Shown piece by piece: positions 48,698 through 60,581 of a stretch of DNA of 64,000 nt. A model generated the notes under the pieces. That model saw only the letters and a list, made by a program, of their open reading frames with translations, did no database searches and was not told where the DNA came from. Position numbers and translations under genes: made by a program. Source of the stretch: Mariannaea sp. PMI_226 (Eukaryota; Ascomycota; Sordariomycetes; Hypocreales; Nectriaceae); the NCBI GenBank assembly GCA_024336345.1, contig JANFOG010000004.1:3534001-3598000 (forward strand), in the 5' to 3' direction. Position 1 is the stretch's first letter. Every line of letters begins with the position of its first letter.

Positions 48698-51600
48698 CGA
48701 ATGCTCCGGTTCCCCCTCGGCAGCAAGGTTCGTATACGCGACTAAGTCTGGAGTGAGGTTGAGGTGTTGCTGCAAGGACAGCTCCGAAGGTTCGTTGTGA
48801 CTCAAAATCGTAAGCGCCACGGTTGATTGGGGTGCGCAGACGACGGCGCGGCGGTTCTTGGATCTGAAGAGGGGTGGAAGGGATGTTGCGCAACGACACA
48901 GAGACACAGCGTGTCTAGTAGCGTGTCGAGCAGAGGCCGATCAATGCGCCATGCAATCAAGGACAGAAAAAGGCGGCCAGCGCGAAGATCGGGGGAGGAT
49001 GATGGCACGCCACGGGGGGTTTCGAGAGTTGAGGTAATCGAGATTGAGGCGACAGAAGAAGTGGGCGAAAGATAGACAGCGACCTAGAAGGTGCGAAGAG
49101 AAAGCTACAGCGACAGCGACAAAGTCAGGAGTAGCCAAGGGCGGCAAGGCAGCGGCCGTGTGGAGAAGGCTGCGGGTGAGGTATCGAACTCCGATAAAGT
49201 GAGGACTTTTGGCGATGTCGAGGATTGCGGATGAAGGTGGGCAATGCGCGTGACCAGGCTGCCAGATGGTGTTGGGTTTGGGGCCTTCGGGGGGCTTGGG
49301 GGGGAAAATCGGGGGACCACTCCATCCCATTTTTCGGTCTCCTTCCTTGGTAGCCACGCGATGGGGTGTGGCTGGGGCGACTTTATCGTCCAATAAGAAT
49401 CTTTTCCGGGCACGCCACGTTCACGTGATCGTCCCTTCGGCCACATCGCCGCCCGTCAACAGCGCGAAGTGGCTTGAGGCTGGGGCCCCCTTGGCCCGAT
49501 CTGGATGACACAGCAGATAACTAAGTTACAAAGATAGCAGCAGTTTCTGTCCCTGGCCAACGCAACGTCAATGTCAATGTTGATCTCGATGCTATTGGTA
49601 AGTGAAGTGGCGACTGTTGTGATGTACGTACTGTTGGTTACTCATGAGCGATACAACACGACAACACCACACGACAACCACCCAACGCGAAAACTACACT
49701 GGAGAGCGCTAACGCCCTAACGCACACACACGCAAGTTTTGAAGAAGTTGATACCATCGCAATTGTGTCAAACAAACAACTCTGCCAAACGCTGCGGTGT
49801 CTGTGCTTTGGAGGTCGGTTCATTTCCGTGCTGGCTCGTTTCTTAATCTCGACTCCATCAATTCCGTCACCTTAATTATTAATAAAGCCGCCCCACTCAT
49901 CAATGCACCTCTCTAAAGTACCAATGGTTTGAGGAATCAGGTATTTGCAGTAACTCATGTCTAACGACGAGCAGATCCCTTCGGCTACTTGCGCGCCACG
50001 CCAACGTCTTTGAGTCTCGGGTCAGTGTCTTAATTAACTATTCTCGTGTGCAAATTTCTCAGCGGCACGGGAAAAAGTCGTCAACTATAGACGTCATATG
50101 GTGCCGGGCCTCTTGATTCATGCCTGGAATGTTGTGTCGAGAAATTCTTGAAATAATAGTCCATCGGAATTCCAGCCTCAGCTTGCACGATTCAGTGTAC
50201 GCTCGTAGATCTCATAGAAACACTGTGCACTCGTGCATTGTTATGCCAATATTATATCATATACTAAACTAGAACATGACAATGGCAGACTTGGGGGACC
50301 CAGGTTAAAACCCTAAGCAAAAGTCCCAGGGATCATCCAACGTCAACAACCAAGCTCAACGACGTTGGCCAATCCGGGTGTCATTGGTGGCATCTTACCA
50401 TGACGTACCTGTCACTTAGATCGCCATGTCGATTATCTGTGCGAATCACTCACATGAGTTCCTTGTTGCCTTCGGGGATCCCAACTCTTGCAGAGAGTGA
50501 ATGGCCAACTCAGAACGCTACAGCAATAAGAACCTAGCGGGAAATTTGAGGCTCCCAAAGCCCTTACTTGTGTTTATGCTAATCCATAGAGCATATCAAA
50601 CTGAGATTGATTAGGCATCTTGCAGATCGATTTCTAGCCTTGTCACAAGACTTGCCCTGTACGTTTGTATCATTGTTTTTCTTCGTTTTACTAGCGCTGC
50701 ATCACAAAGGAAATTGTGTAACCCAAATGTAGAGCCGTCTATAAAAACAAAGATTACAGAGGGGTAAGGAATAAAAAAAAACCCCGAGAATGACAAGAGA
50801 AGTCAATAACACGTGCTCGTTGATGTCGTCGGTAAGTTTTCGATCATTACATTAGCTAACAATCGGTATCTGGGCTGCGCTCGACAAGACTCAGCAAGAT
50901 CACGGCACATTTGACTAAGATGATGACTGGTCTACATTGGCCACATGGCCATATCAAGGAACCAAAGTAAAATATGAAATCTAGATTATAATTCAGTCAG
51001 CCTCTTGGGTGGCTACGCGTATTTCCATGGTCGCAGCCAACTCAAAAGCTCATCTGCATCCTTAAGTTTTCTAGGGGCTTCCAAAGATTCTAGCGCCAAT
51101 TGAGTGGGGGGTTGGTTGTCAATATTCCCTCGAAGAGACGTAAGTTTATATGTTGGTTAGGTAGTACTAAGTAAGTTAAAACAGTGACCCCTTACGCTAT
51201 GAGGTGATTGACTTTTTCAGAGAAGAAAAGGTTCTGATACTCACGAGTCATGCTGTCAGAAAATCTTCCTTGTCAGCGAGCTTGGGGTGCTTTTCCGAGA
51301 CGCGCCGGATTACGTAGCAATCAACAGGTCCCAGGTGTAGTTGTGAGAAACCATGCAGCTATTTGTGTATCATGCAATGCATGCAAGGCCCCCTCCCCGT
51401 TGTCAAACACATTTCAGACAGTGTTGAACGGATGAAACGATGGCCTCGGAAGGTTAATAAAGCACTGGCCATGGTGTGCTGTGGCTTGACGGGTTGAATG
51501 GAATTATCCCTGGTGCAGATCGACAGGGACCGGGCCCTGCCACCGAGGGCAACGGGCCGCCACAAGTCAAATCCCAGTGAGATGAAATTTGCACCGGTCG

Positions 51601-54212
51601 TGAGCATGTGCATGCATCGCAAGCTTACGGTTCAAATGGCGAGTGGGGATATCCTAGGCATCTTCAATGATGTAACCTTGAAGATATGAAGGTCACGCAG
51701 CGCGAGAGAAACAGGTGGTGGTGGGTATGCATCATGGATGGATCGCGCATTGAGAGAGGAGCTGGTCATGGATATCGGTGGGAGAAAGGTCGCCTACTCG
51801 GGGAGGGTAGGTAACCGTCGATGGAAACATTTACTGGCATTGATTGATTTGCACCTCAACGGCTTGTTTCAGCATTCTACTAGGTACAGACAGCTATCTG
51901 GCGAGGACGGGGGGTTTTTGCCGCGAAGAGGAGGCAGACATGCATCGCTACAGTAGCGTACGTTAGATGCCCTTATCCTATGCAGTAGGTAAGTAAGGTA
52001 TATACTATGCAACTGGAGGCAGACTAGACCTAGTCACTACCTTACCTATAAATACATCTGCACCATTGACGGTAGACTCACACTAAGAAGTTAAAATTTA
52101 TCAAACTAGAAGAACAATTGGCAAGTGAGTAGGAAATAACCAGGATTCCCCACGCGGAGGGGGGCGCGCGCTTGCAACAAAGCTGAGAAAAGAGTCTCAC
52201 GGGGGGCGGGAAGACGCCAGATCCGAACAGCTGGGATTGGGGGAAAGCCTAGGCCATCGTGGGCGGCGTGGAAGGGTGGAGTTTTTGCCAACAATGACAT
52301 TCCACTACAGTACTGTGTATGTAGCAAGAAGACACAGTCCGCATTTTCAGATGTACTGACATGTACTTGGTGCTAACATCGGACATATGCGGCTACAACA
52401 GTATTGGATCTTGTAGTATTGGATGTAAAAGGAGGAACGTCGCTAGCCACCTGGAGGCGGTGGCGCGGAGATGAAGTTGGGGGGAGAATGCATGAATGAG
52501 AATACGAAGCCCACCACTTTTTCTCGGAAAAATAAATACTGTTATGGATGCTATCACGTTGAGCATGGCCACAACACATGCACGCCAAATGAGAAAATAA
52601 AACAATGCCTTAAGTAATAAGAAACTGGAAGGGAAAAGAAAGCAACCCAGACTCAGCCCCTCCCCGCTTGCCACACACATTTCTGCCCAATTTGTATGCC
52701 ACACCCATTCCATTTGCCCCTTTGTTTCCCCTACAAGCAAGTTGGGGAGAAACTCGAACCTCTCTCAGCTGATCCAAAGGCATCGAGGGGTATCGAGGAG
52801 GGGGGTTGCCAAGGAGGAAGGGAGGGGGGCTCCCTATCTTCCGATGGATGCCACACAAACGCACGAGTTGCTCCTAGGACAGAAAGAGACCCGTTTTATT
52901 TTTATTTCTATTTTGTTTTAGTTTTTATTTTGCCCTCGGAGGGGTTTTTTTTTTTTCGGTTGTTGGCGTGTTTGATGTTTCCCAAGTTAGCACCCCAGTC
53001 CTCCCTAGCAAGGCGTCAATGAGCTGGCTCTCCTCTGTACTGCATACAGTCTGTGTGTGTGTCTGTGTGTGGGCTTCTGCTTGTTTTTTTTGGGGGGAGG
53101 GGTCCCTTCTAGCTGCAGCTTTCTCAAATGCGTCTACGCCAATCGTATGTCTTGTTTACCTGCTGCGTGCTATAGCCCACCTCAGTTCATCTGCCTGTAC
53201 GGAGCAAGGAGTCCCGTTTGAAAAAGCCCTGCGTTTGCCATCCAGCTGCTCAACACAGCCCTTGATTGTCACGTCTTGGACACCTCACCCTCCATTTTCG
53301 TCTCATTGTTTTTTCTCCTTTCCCTCACTTACTTCATTTTTTTTTTCTTCCTCATCTCATCCTCATTTTGCCTTCTGGCATCTCTTTCTCCCATAACCAG
53401 GTCCGGGCGTCCCTTCACACACCTCTTATACTTTCCTCGTTGATATCGGTGGCGCCAGTTATAGCCAAGCCATCTATTTCATAATCCTTTCCAGACAACT
53501 AGGGTCGTTACGTAGCCAGGAACTGAGTTTGAGGCTGTCGAGGAAGCCCAAATTAGCGCCATCAAGCCGTTCAGAGCCTCCAAGTTGCTTCCTGGTCCAC
53601 CTCACTTACACAAGCAGGTGAGTATTGCGCTGCTCTCGCTTCTCCTCTAAACCCTTCATCCTCCTATACAAGCGTATAATTACAGGATACAAAATTTCAA
53701 CTTTTATTTCAAGTCAGAAAATGCATGCTCTTTCTTGAACCAGAGAAATACACTGTCTCGATTCTCAACTATCTTCTCAGAGCCCAGCCCTGCTAGCGCT
53801 ATCGTGGTTTACCAAACCAGAGACATCACGGCCCTTCTCCCTCACTTGTTCAAGAATCCCACCAGAGATCCTTCGTGTAGCACTCAGATTGTTCCTCCCC
53901 CCTGCCTGATTCTTCAGACTGCATTGAACAATTCCCACTTGATTCCATTGTTTCAAGCCTCGAACCAACTCCTTCGTTGTTTAAAAATGCCACGAAACAA
54001 TACCCAGCTTCACTCCATCGCCTCGGTCCGTTCGCTCACAAATCTAGCCATGCCGCTTGCTCGCTTCATGCACATACCACATACCACATACCACTCACCC
54101 GTTCACCCAGTCACTCCCTCGTCCTGTCTCATTTATTCCCTCTCTTCCACCCCTTCTTCCCAAGTCGAACATCTTTTGAGTCCAGCCAACCAACACAAAT
54201 ATTTGCTCAGTC
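48698..54212. other. Large intergenic region, no gene recognised
   Basis: About 5.5 kb between divergent genes. The first 700 bp are PSY2 leader and promoter, and the last kilobase is the CT-rich leader of the Ser-rich orphan. Between them only short frames appear (all under about 115 codons), without motifs or workable splicing. No tRNA or snRNA could be recognised. Confidence 0.5.
53618..53685 (+). other. Possible 5'-UTR intron of the Ser-rich orphan gene
   Basis: A GCAG|GTGAGT donor at 53618, a CTCTAAAC branch-like site and a TTACAG acceptor ending at 53685 give a 68-bp intron of typical size in the CT-rich leader. There is no coding constraint to confirm it. Confidence 0.4.
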
Positions 54213-55635
54213 ATGTCAATCCTCGGTCGTTTTCGGCGTTCTCGCCATCACTCCAAAGAGCGAGAATCAAAGTCTACCCAGCCCAGCAAAGAGGCCACAA
54301 AGTCCAAGACTGCATCCTCCCGCCGCTCCTCCACACACGCTCCAACAATTGCCGTGTCCAGCACACCTTCTAGCAGCCGCAAGTCCGATCCTCCCCGGGG
54401 CCGCGAATCAACCCGTGACCGCCGTGCTGTCCATTCCCACGAGTATCAAACAGCCGTCCCCGGCGTCCCTCGAGGTGACAGCAGCTTGTCAACCGCGACT
54501 TACACGGGTAGTGATGCCTCATCGTCTCGCTCCCCAAGACATTACAGCACGACGAACACATCGGCTGGTTCGTCAGCGCAGTCCGTCTCACTCAGAGGCA
54601 AGGATGCTGACCGCAACCCATACTACTCGTCCTACCATCATAGCGTCTCATCAAGCAAAGGTTCGTTCAGTGCATCACAACAACTGTTCTCATGACCATC
54701 ATTGTAGAGAGTTGAAAAAAATAAGGCTAACATGCCTCTTCCCTTTTCTTCCCATCGATATAGGAGCTGTCCCACGCGAGAATACAAGCAACCCCATAGA
54801 CAAACAATATGAGGCCAGGGCCAAGTCTATTCGTTTAGTTCGCGAAGAACCAGGCACCGTATCCCGCCCGCATACAGCCGTCGGACATCCTCATCACCTT
54901 CACCCAAGCGCCCGGACTCCATCCGAAGCTTCAGTAGATCGGGTTACTCTCGCTCAGGTCGCCCAAATCGCCAGCACGCCGCTCGCTCAACGAGATCGTT
55001 TACAGGAAAAGACATTGCCACCAGTCCCTCACACGCAGTCCAAGACCCAGAGCAAACCGCCGATCGTCAACAACAGTCTTCGCATATCACCCATTCCAGG
55101 AGCGGCTCCTACCTACAATCGTTCTCATACTCGCAGTAACAGTGGAGGATACTCCAGTTTCTGGGAGCGGCATTCGCGCCAAGGGTCTGTCTCCTCCCTG
55201 CCTGCACTCACTCCTACGTCAACCAAGCATCACTCTTCGGGACCTGTGACGCCTCAAAAGTCATCACGCCATTCGTCCTCGGGGCGGCATTCCTCTTCGG
55301 GGCATCGCAGTCTTGATGCTGGACATATACCCAATATCGATTTTGATTTTCAGTTCGAGAACACGGGCGAACAGCCTGAGTACCGCCGAGTGTCGCGTAC
55401 ACGATACCAAGAGAAAGAAATCATTGACCCCAGTGTCGATCTCTTGGACTTTGGTCTTCACAGCAAGCGAGGACGGGACGCTGTGCCCTCTCACCTTACG
55501 CCTGAGCACGTTGTCAACAGATTCCCAGAGCCAGCATCGCCGCCGACGCCGACGAGCAAGTCCGCTTCATGGAAGAAAGCAGGTGCTAAACTTCTACGGA
55601 AGAATACGAAAAGCGTGAGTTCTTCAAGACGGTGA
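54213..55635 (+). CDS. Ser/His/Arg-rich hypothetical protein
   Basis: Exons 54213-54660 and 54764-55635 join to 439 residues across a 103-bp GT-AG intron that shifts frame. The N-terminus (MSILGRFRRSRHHSKE) is basic. Most of the protein is low-complexity Ser, Pro, His and Arg sequence that is probably disordered, with a more ordered acidic segment near residues 330-390 (IDFDFQFENTGEQPEYRRVSR; DPSVDLLDFGL). A short basic tail ends SSSRR. I recognise no domain. A GTGAGT in the last codons (55614) could be a donor for a further short exon, so the 3' end is uncertain. It may be a phosphorylated scaffold-like protein, but that is a guess. Confidence 0.72.
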
Positions 55636-56936
55636 TACTATCGTTTAGTAGCAAACCTACGCATAGGTGATGAAGGAAGGGGAGGGGGGTTTGAGAATGA
55701 TATTAGGCATATAGTTGTCTACCTCCTCACACTGGAAACCTGGCACATGCTCAAATGTCGAACACGAGGTGTTCCGCCTTTTTGCGCATGCCGAGGAACA
55801 CCACTCTTCACGTGGTTACTCAAAAACATGGATATGATCTTGATGATTGAACCCTTTTTACTTTTAACTAATGTTTCTTTTGTCGCTTGGAGTTGGACTA
55901 CTTTGGGACTGGAGTTATCAGCGAATGAATGATTTAGTGTGAATTCATAGAAAGTATATGCCACCCGTGGTGGTTATGATAACAATAAAATTTGTCACAT
56001 TCTTCTGATATGAATGAGTATGTGTGTGCAATACGTGTGTGTGATGGCTGATAAGAAACGCGCAGCTCATGAAGCAAAGTCTTAGATGGCGCCAAACCGC
56101 TGAGGAACTCTACATCATTGTATGAGCTTGCTAGAGTGTCAGAGTTAGGAATCATAGCTATGCGGAGCATATAGACGCAGTTAGCAGTATACTGTCACTA
56201 GTACCAAATTATAGTTACGTACTATCACCCTTCATTCAGCTTCATATGACCTTTTAATGATATCGTATCCAAGAATATTGCTATAGGGTAAATGTTTCCA
56301 CGATGAACTCTCGTCATCTGGTAATGTCGACCTGGAACACTAGACTGATCCTCAGGTCCCCTACCACCCCCACTACTCAGTATAATTATCCGCTAGACAG
56401 ATACCCACAGGACCCTCCCCTCTGAAGCGACCTAGCTTGGGTTGAGATTGATTCCGTGAAGGAGGGGAGGCTCATGGGGAGACCTCAGTCTCGGGGACTA
56501 TTACTCCAAAGTTCCAGGGGCTTCCCAGCACACTCTCCAAGCCTGTGCCTGTGCTAGTGGGGCCTGCAACTTGAATGCCGTAGGTTGGATGGAGCACGTC
56601 GATTGTGATTTAACGGACTCCGTGGCCTCAATTACGTAGGTGGATGCGCAAAGCCCAAAAGGCACTTGCATCTGGGTTTGTGACACAGCATCACGCTTCG
56701 CCTCAACGTCTCACGTACATTCTGACATTCCTTCCTCATTCTCACTCTCGTCTTCATTTTCCTTCTTCACACTCCCTACCCATTCGTTTTCCCATGCTCG
56801 CAGATTTAACATAGAAAGAAAACAGACTTCTGCATCTATCACTCTCTTCGCTCGTTTCTTCGTTCCCGCTTGTCGCTTCTGCTTGTCGCAAATCAAGCCT
56901 GCATGGACAAGTCGTAAATAACCGCCCACCTTCGGC
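55636..56936. other. Intergenic region, no gene recognised
   Basis: About 1.3 kb between the Ser-rich orphan and ALG5. The last 250 bases are the CT-rich leader of ALG5. Small frames lack motifs. Confidence 0.55.
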
Positions 56937-58302
56937 ATGGCTACCACCAGTTCACTTCTACAGCTGCCCCTGATGTTCCTACGGCCGCTCTGGGCCTGGG
57001 TCCAAGCAACTCCTGTCTACGTCCTTCTAGTCCTCTTTATTGCTCTCATCCTCCTCGGGCTCCTCGCCGTAAGTGAACTGCGCTGCTCATGCCTCCAACC
57101 TCAGCTAAATCGATCGCTACTAGCTCTTCCTTCTCCTTCATCTCGTCGCACCGAAACCCCGGCCTACATTTCCTTCCGAAAAGACGTACCTCACCAGCCA
57201 TCCCGTCACCGGCCGAACGCAACCTATTCCCTTGCCCTGCTGGTACGATCGCTGGCTGGCCGAGCGACACCTCAGCGAGGGGCGGGTTCAGCCAAGTGAA
57301 GCCTACCCCACGACTGATATAGGTTCCATTGAGCCAGCGGAGGTTCGTGTCAGCGTCGTATTTCCCGCCTACAATGAGGAGGACCGCGTCCTTCCCACCC
57401 TCGAGGAAGCGGTAGCTTACCTGGACGACCAATTCGGACGGTATACGCTCCCCAAGACACCAGCAAGCCCCAATTCAAAGCGACACATGCGCAATGTCCC
57501 CAAAGAGACTCTAGGCGGATACGAAATCATTCTGGTCAATGATGGAAGCACCGACAAGACAGTCGACGTGGTTCTCAAGTTTGCGCAAGAGAATGACCTT
57601 CACGACATCATTCGGGTTGTCACGTTGGAGAAGAACCGCGGCAAGGGTGGCGGTGTCACCCATGGGTTCCGCCATGTTCGGGGCGAGTATGTGTTGTTCG
57701 CTGACGCAGATGGAGCCTCACGATTCAGTCACCTTGGAAAACTGATTGAAGGTTGTGAGGAAGTGGCAGATGGCTCTCATCGTGGAGTGGCCATTGGCAG
57801 CCGAGCTCATCTTGTCGGCAGCGAGGCCGTTGTCAAGGTAAGTCTTTCACTTTTACTTGCGCCCCAGCTCCATCCAAGAGCTAACCATAGTCTTCCATAG
57901 CGCTCGGCTCTTCGTAATTTCCTCATGCGATGCTTCCACCTAGTCCTTATGATCCTCACCCCTCCCGCAACCTCTCGTATCCGCGACACACAGTGCGGTT
58001 TCAAGCTCTTCTCCCGAGCGTCTCTCCCACACATTGTCCCCTACATGCACACCGAGGGCTGGATCTTCGATATTGAAATGCTCATGCTCGCCGAGTCTGC
58101 CCCGGCCACCCCCATTCTTGGCAGCGACGGCAGTGTTATTGGCACAAGCGCTGGCATCAAGGTCGCTGAGTTGCCCATTGAGTGGCATGAGGTCGGCGGG
58201 AGCAAGCTCAACGTCATCCAGGACAGCATTAAGATGGCCATCGGCCTAGCTGTGCTGCGCGCTAGTTGGATGTTTGGAGTATATAGACGCAGATTAACTT
58301 GA
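56937..58302 (+). CDS. ALG5: Dolichyl-phosphate beta-glucosyltransferase (Alg5)
   Basis: Exons 56937-57068, 57124-57837 and 57901-58302, all phase 0, give 415 residues. It makes Glc-P-dolichol from UDP-glucose on the ER membrane for N-glycan assembly. An N-terminal membrane helix (about 25-52, split by intron 1) is followed by a GT2 fold: VSVVFPAYNEEDRVLPTLEEA, EIILVNDGSTDKT, VVTLEKNRGKGGGVTHG, the metal-binding DADGA, and DTQCGFKLFSR with EGWIFDIEML. It is longer than yeast Alg5 (334 residues) owing to inserts at about residues 135-155 and 375 that look like unstructured loops. The gene is convergent with ERG1. Confidence 0.95.
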
Positions 58303-59081
58303 GATATGGGATGAATCTGTGTGCGAAGCCAGATGCAGGGGGAGAGACAAAACAAAATAATAATAACAGCAAAAAGCATCATGCAATCAAATGCATGCTA
58401 TCAAGTGAATGATGTCAAGTGAAGCGCATTGGAGATTGTCAAGACTATACATATATCGACGACTCTCGCGTGCAAGAGGCCACGGGCTACGTGATGACGA
58501 ACGAATTGAAAAGTAATCTTGCATTATAATTTATCATGTACCTGTCTGTATTCAGAGATGGCAACTCGTTCTTCATTTTTGCTTGAAGAACAAGCCTATA
58601 CAAAAAATACCACACACTATACATTAGAGAAGCAAATATTGCGTATTTTGCTTGCTGTAGTAAAAGCTTTCTCCCTAACAAACAGCCTTTGCTTTCCCCC
58701 TTCTCGTCATCACAGCCCGGCGTCATCAGTCTTCTAAATTGTCAGAACGAGTGAAAAAGACGTATGTACGGGAATCGAAAAGCACAGCGTCCCCCCCTTC
58801 TCCCTCTTGACGAATACTCGAGAAGGGCGACAAAAAAGGTCATGGGAGTCTAGCCCTCCCAAGTTTGTATATGGTCTTTGTGTGTGTGTATGTGTGCCTT
58901 TGAAAATGCAGAAAGCCAGCCAAAGTTTCACTCCCAAACGCCGCAACTCGCGCCTTTCATAGTTCTTTCTTTTTTGTCCGCTTGGTCATTGATTCATCTA
59001 AAGAATCTCGCCTCTTCTGTTTATTAATTTTTATTTTATTCATCATGTAGGTGAGAGCACCGCTTCTTGTCAGGGTATCTA
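58303..59081. other. Convergent intergenic region between ALG5 and ERG1
   Basis: 3' flanks of both genes, AT-rich, with a GT-rich stretch near 58.87 kb. No gene is recognised. Confidence 0.6.
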
Positions 59082-60581
59082 TCACCAGAATGTTTCGCGC
59101 CACATGATGGGTAGGAAGACGATACAGGCCTTCCAGAGGATGAGAAGGGCATCGACCAAGGCGAGAGGAGCCCAGAGGAAGCCAAAGATGCTGCCACCCA
59201 TGACAGCGCAAGCGTTGAGCCAGATTGCGAGGAAGGCGACAGAGAAGAAGTGGTAGAATAGAACAGCGGGGCGGTGGATGATTCCTCCTAGAAGACCACA
59301 GGGGCCATCAATGATGCCACGACGGAAGTAGTCGAAGCAACCAAGCTGCAGAGCGCGCAGTTGACGGTCATTGGCAGCGAACAGGGAGTACAGGGCTTGG
59401 GCGAGCACGTTAATGATGCCGGTAAGGGACTTGCGGCGCCAGTACAATTCGTCCATGGCCTTGTTGATAGCTTTGGCGTTATCAAGGTTGGGGATACGGT
59501 CAGGGTGCAAGGCCTCAGCTAGCAGGAGCGCATCGTTGAAAGCCACCGTCATACCGCCACCGGTGAGAGGGTGGCGCATGTTCATGGCATCACCGAGGAG
59601 GACCATGCCGTTGGTGACCTGGCGTTTGGGAGGAAGCCAGCTATTGGGCATACTGCGAGGGATCTTGCCATCGGCGAGAGCCTTCTCGGCTGACACTCGG
59701 ATAGAATCTGGTAGGGCAGGCAAGACGTGCTTGTTGATGTAACCACGGACACCACCATTGGCCGCTGAGGCCTCGGGGAGGTTCTGGGGCACATCAATTA
59801 GAGCACGAGTCTCATGGGTGCCGATCTGGTAGAGGAGGACAGGGAAGGCGTTGCCAATAATGACATGGCCGTATCCAGGGTCGGGGAGCTCGCAATCAAT
59901 GAGTTCGAGAGCGTAGAACTTGGATTTCACCTGGGGCTTGGTTCCCAGCACGTTCTTCCGCCATTTAGAGTCGTAGCCGTCGGCGATGATGGTCAATTGA
60001 CCGAAGTAGTAGTCAGGCTCCTTGACGCCCGTCTCCTTGTTCGTAGTGCGGCTCTCAACACCAAGAATCTGGTCCGTGTGCTCGCCCTGCAGCGTCTTGA
60101 CAACCTCGGTTTCGACAACAGTGATATTCTGGTGGTCCTGACAGGCGCGGCGCAGAGCAGAGATGAAGCGACCATGGTGAAAGCCGCGGCCTACTTGCTT
60201 CTTGTCGCCTAATTTGTTCTTTCCACCCCAGGCGCGGGGGACCTCGTTGTTCTCGTCAAGGTTGGGGTACGGGATGAGGGACGGCCGGCCATGATAGATG
60301 ACGTTGTAGCCGTAGCAGGGGATGGCGTCGATGTCTTCTAGGCAGTGACCGAGGCCAAGCTTCTTGAGAGACGCAATGCCACCAGGCTGGAGCAGCTCGC
60401 CAACGATACGATCGGGTTCCTTGAGCCAGCGCTCGAGGAGAAGGACGGAGCGGCCCTGGTTGGCGAGCGCAAAGGCAATTGCGCAGCCGAAGACGCCAGC
60501 GCCGACGACAACGACGTCAGCCTCGTGATAGGTGTCGCGACGACGAGTTTGGGACTCGGTCGTGGTGAGAGGCGAGGCCAT
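59082..60581 (-). CDS. ERG1: Squalene epoxidase (Erg1)
   Basis: A single exon of 499 codons. Erg1 uses FAD, NADPH and oxygen to turn squalene into 2,3-oxidosqualene on the ER membrane, the first oxygenation step of ergosterol synthesis and the target of allylamines. The FAD dinucleotide fold VVVVGAGVFGCAIAFALA lies at 23-40. ERWLKEPDRIVGELLQPGG follows, with GVESRTT and the flavin motif GDAMNMRHPLTGGGMTVAF near 335-355. Hydrophobic C-terminal segments (about 440-490) anchor the protein. All expected regions are intact. The minus-strand leader is pyrimidine-rich; I did not find a sterol-factor site that I could defend. Confidence 0.97.
   Translation of the reverse strand: MASPLTTTESQTRRRDTYHEADVVVVGAGVFGCAIAFALANQGRSVLLLERWLKEPDRIVGELLQPGGIASLKKLGLGHCLEDIDAIPCYGYNVIYHGRPSLIPYPNLDENNEVPRAWGGKNKLGDKKQVGRGFHHGRFISALRRACQDHQNITVVETEVVKTLQGEHTDQILGVESRTTNKETGVKEPDYYFGQLTIIADGYDSKWRKNVLGTKPQVKSKFYALELIDCELPDPGYGHVIIGNAFPVLLYQIGTHETRALIDVPQNLPEASAANGGVRGYINKHVLPALPDSIRVSAEKALADGKIPRSMPNSWLPPKRQVTNGMVLLGDAMNMRHPLTGGGMTVAFNDALLLAEALHPDRIPNLDNAKAINKAMDELYWRRKSLTGIINVLAQALYSLFAANDRQLRALQLGCFDYFRRGIIDGPCGLLGGIIHRPAVLFYHFFSVAFLAIWLNACAVMGGSIFGFLWAPLALVDALLILWKACIVFLPIMWRETFW

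Noticed and set aside
53977..55635. A continuous 552-codon plus-strand frame through the proposed intron of the Ser-rich orphan
   Set aside because: Its upstream part has no good ATG context and overlaps exon 1 in another frame. The low-complexity Ser/Pro/His codons keep several frames open. The ATG at 54213 with a standard intron gives a more coherent protein. RNA data could still reverse this.
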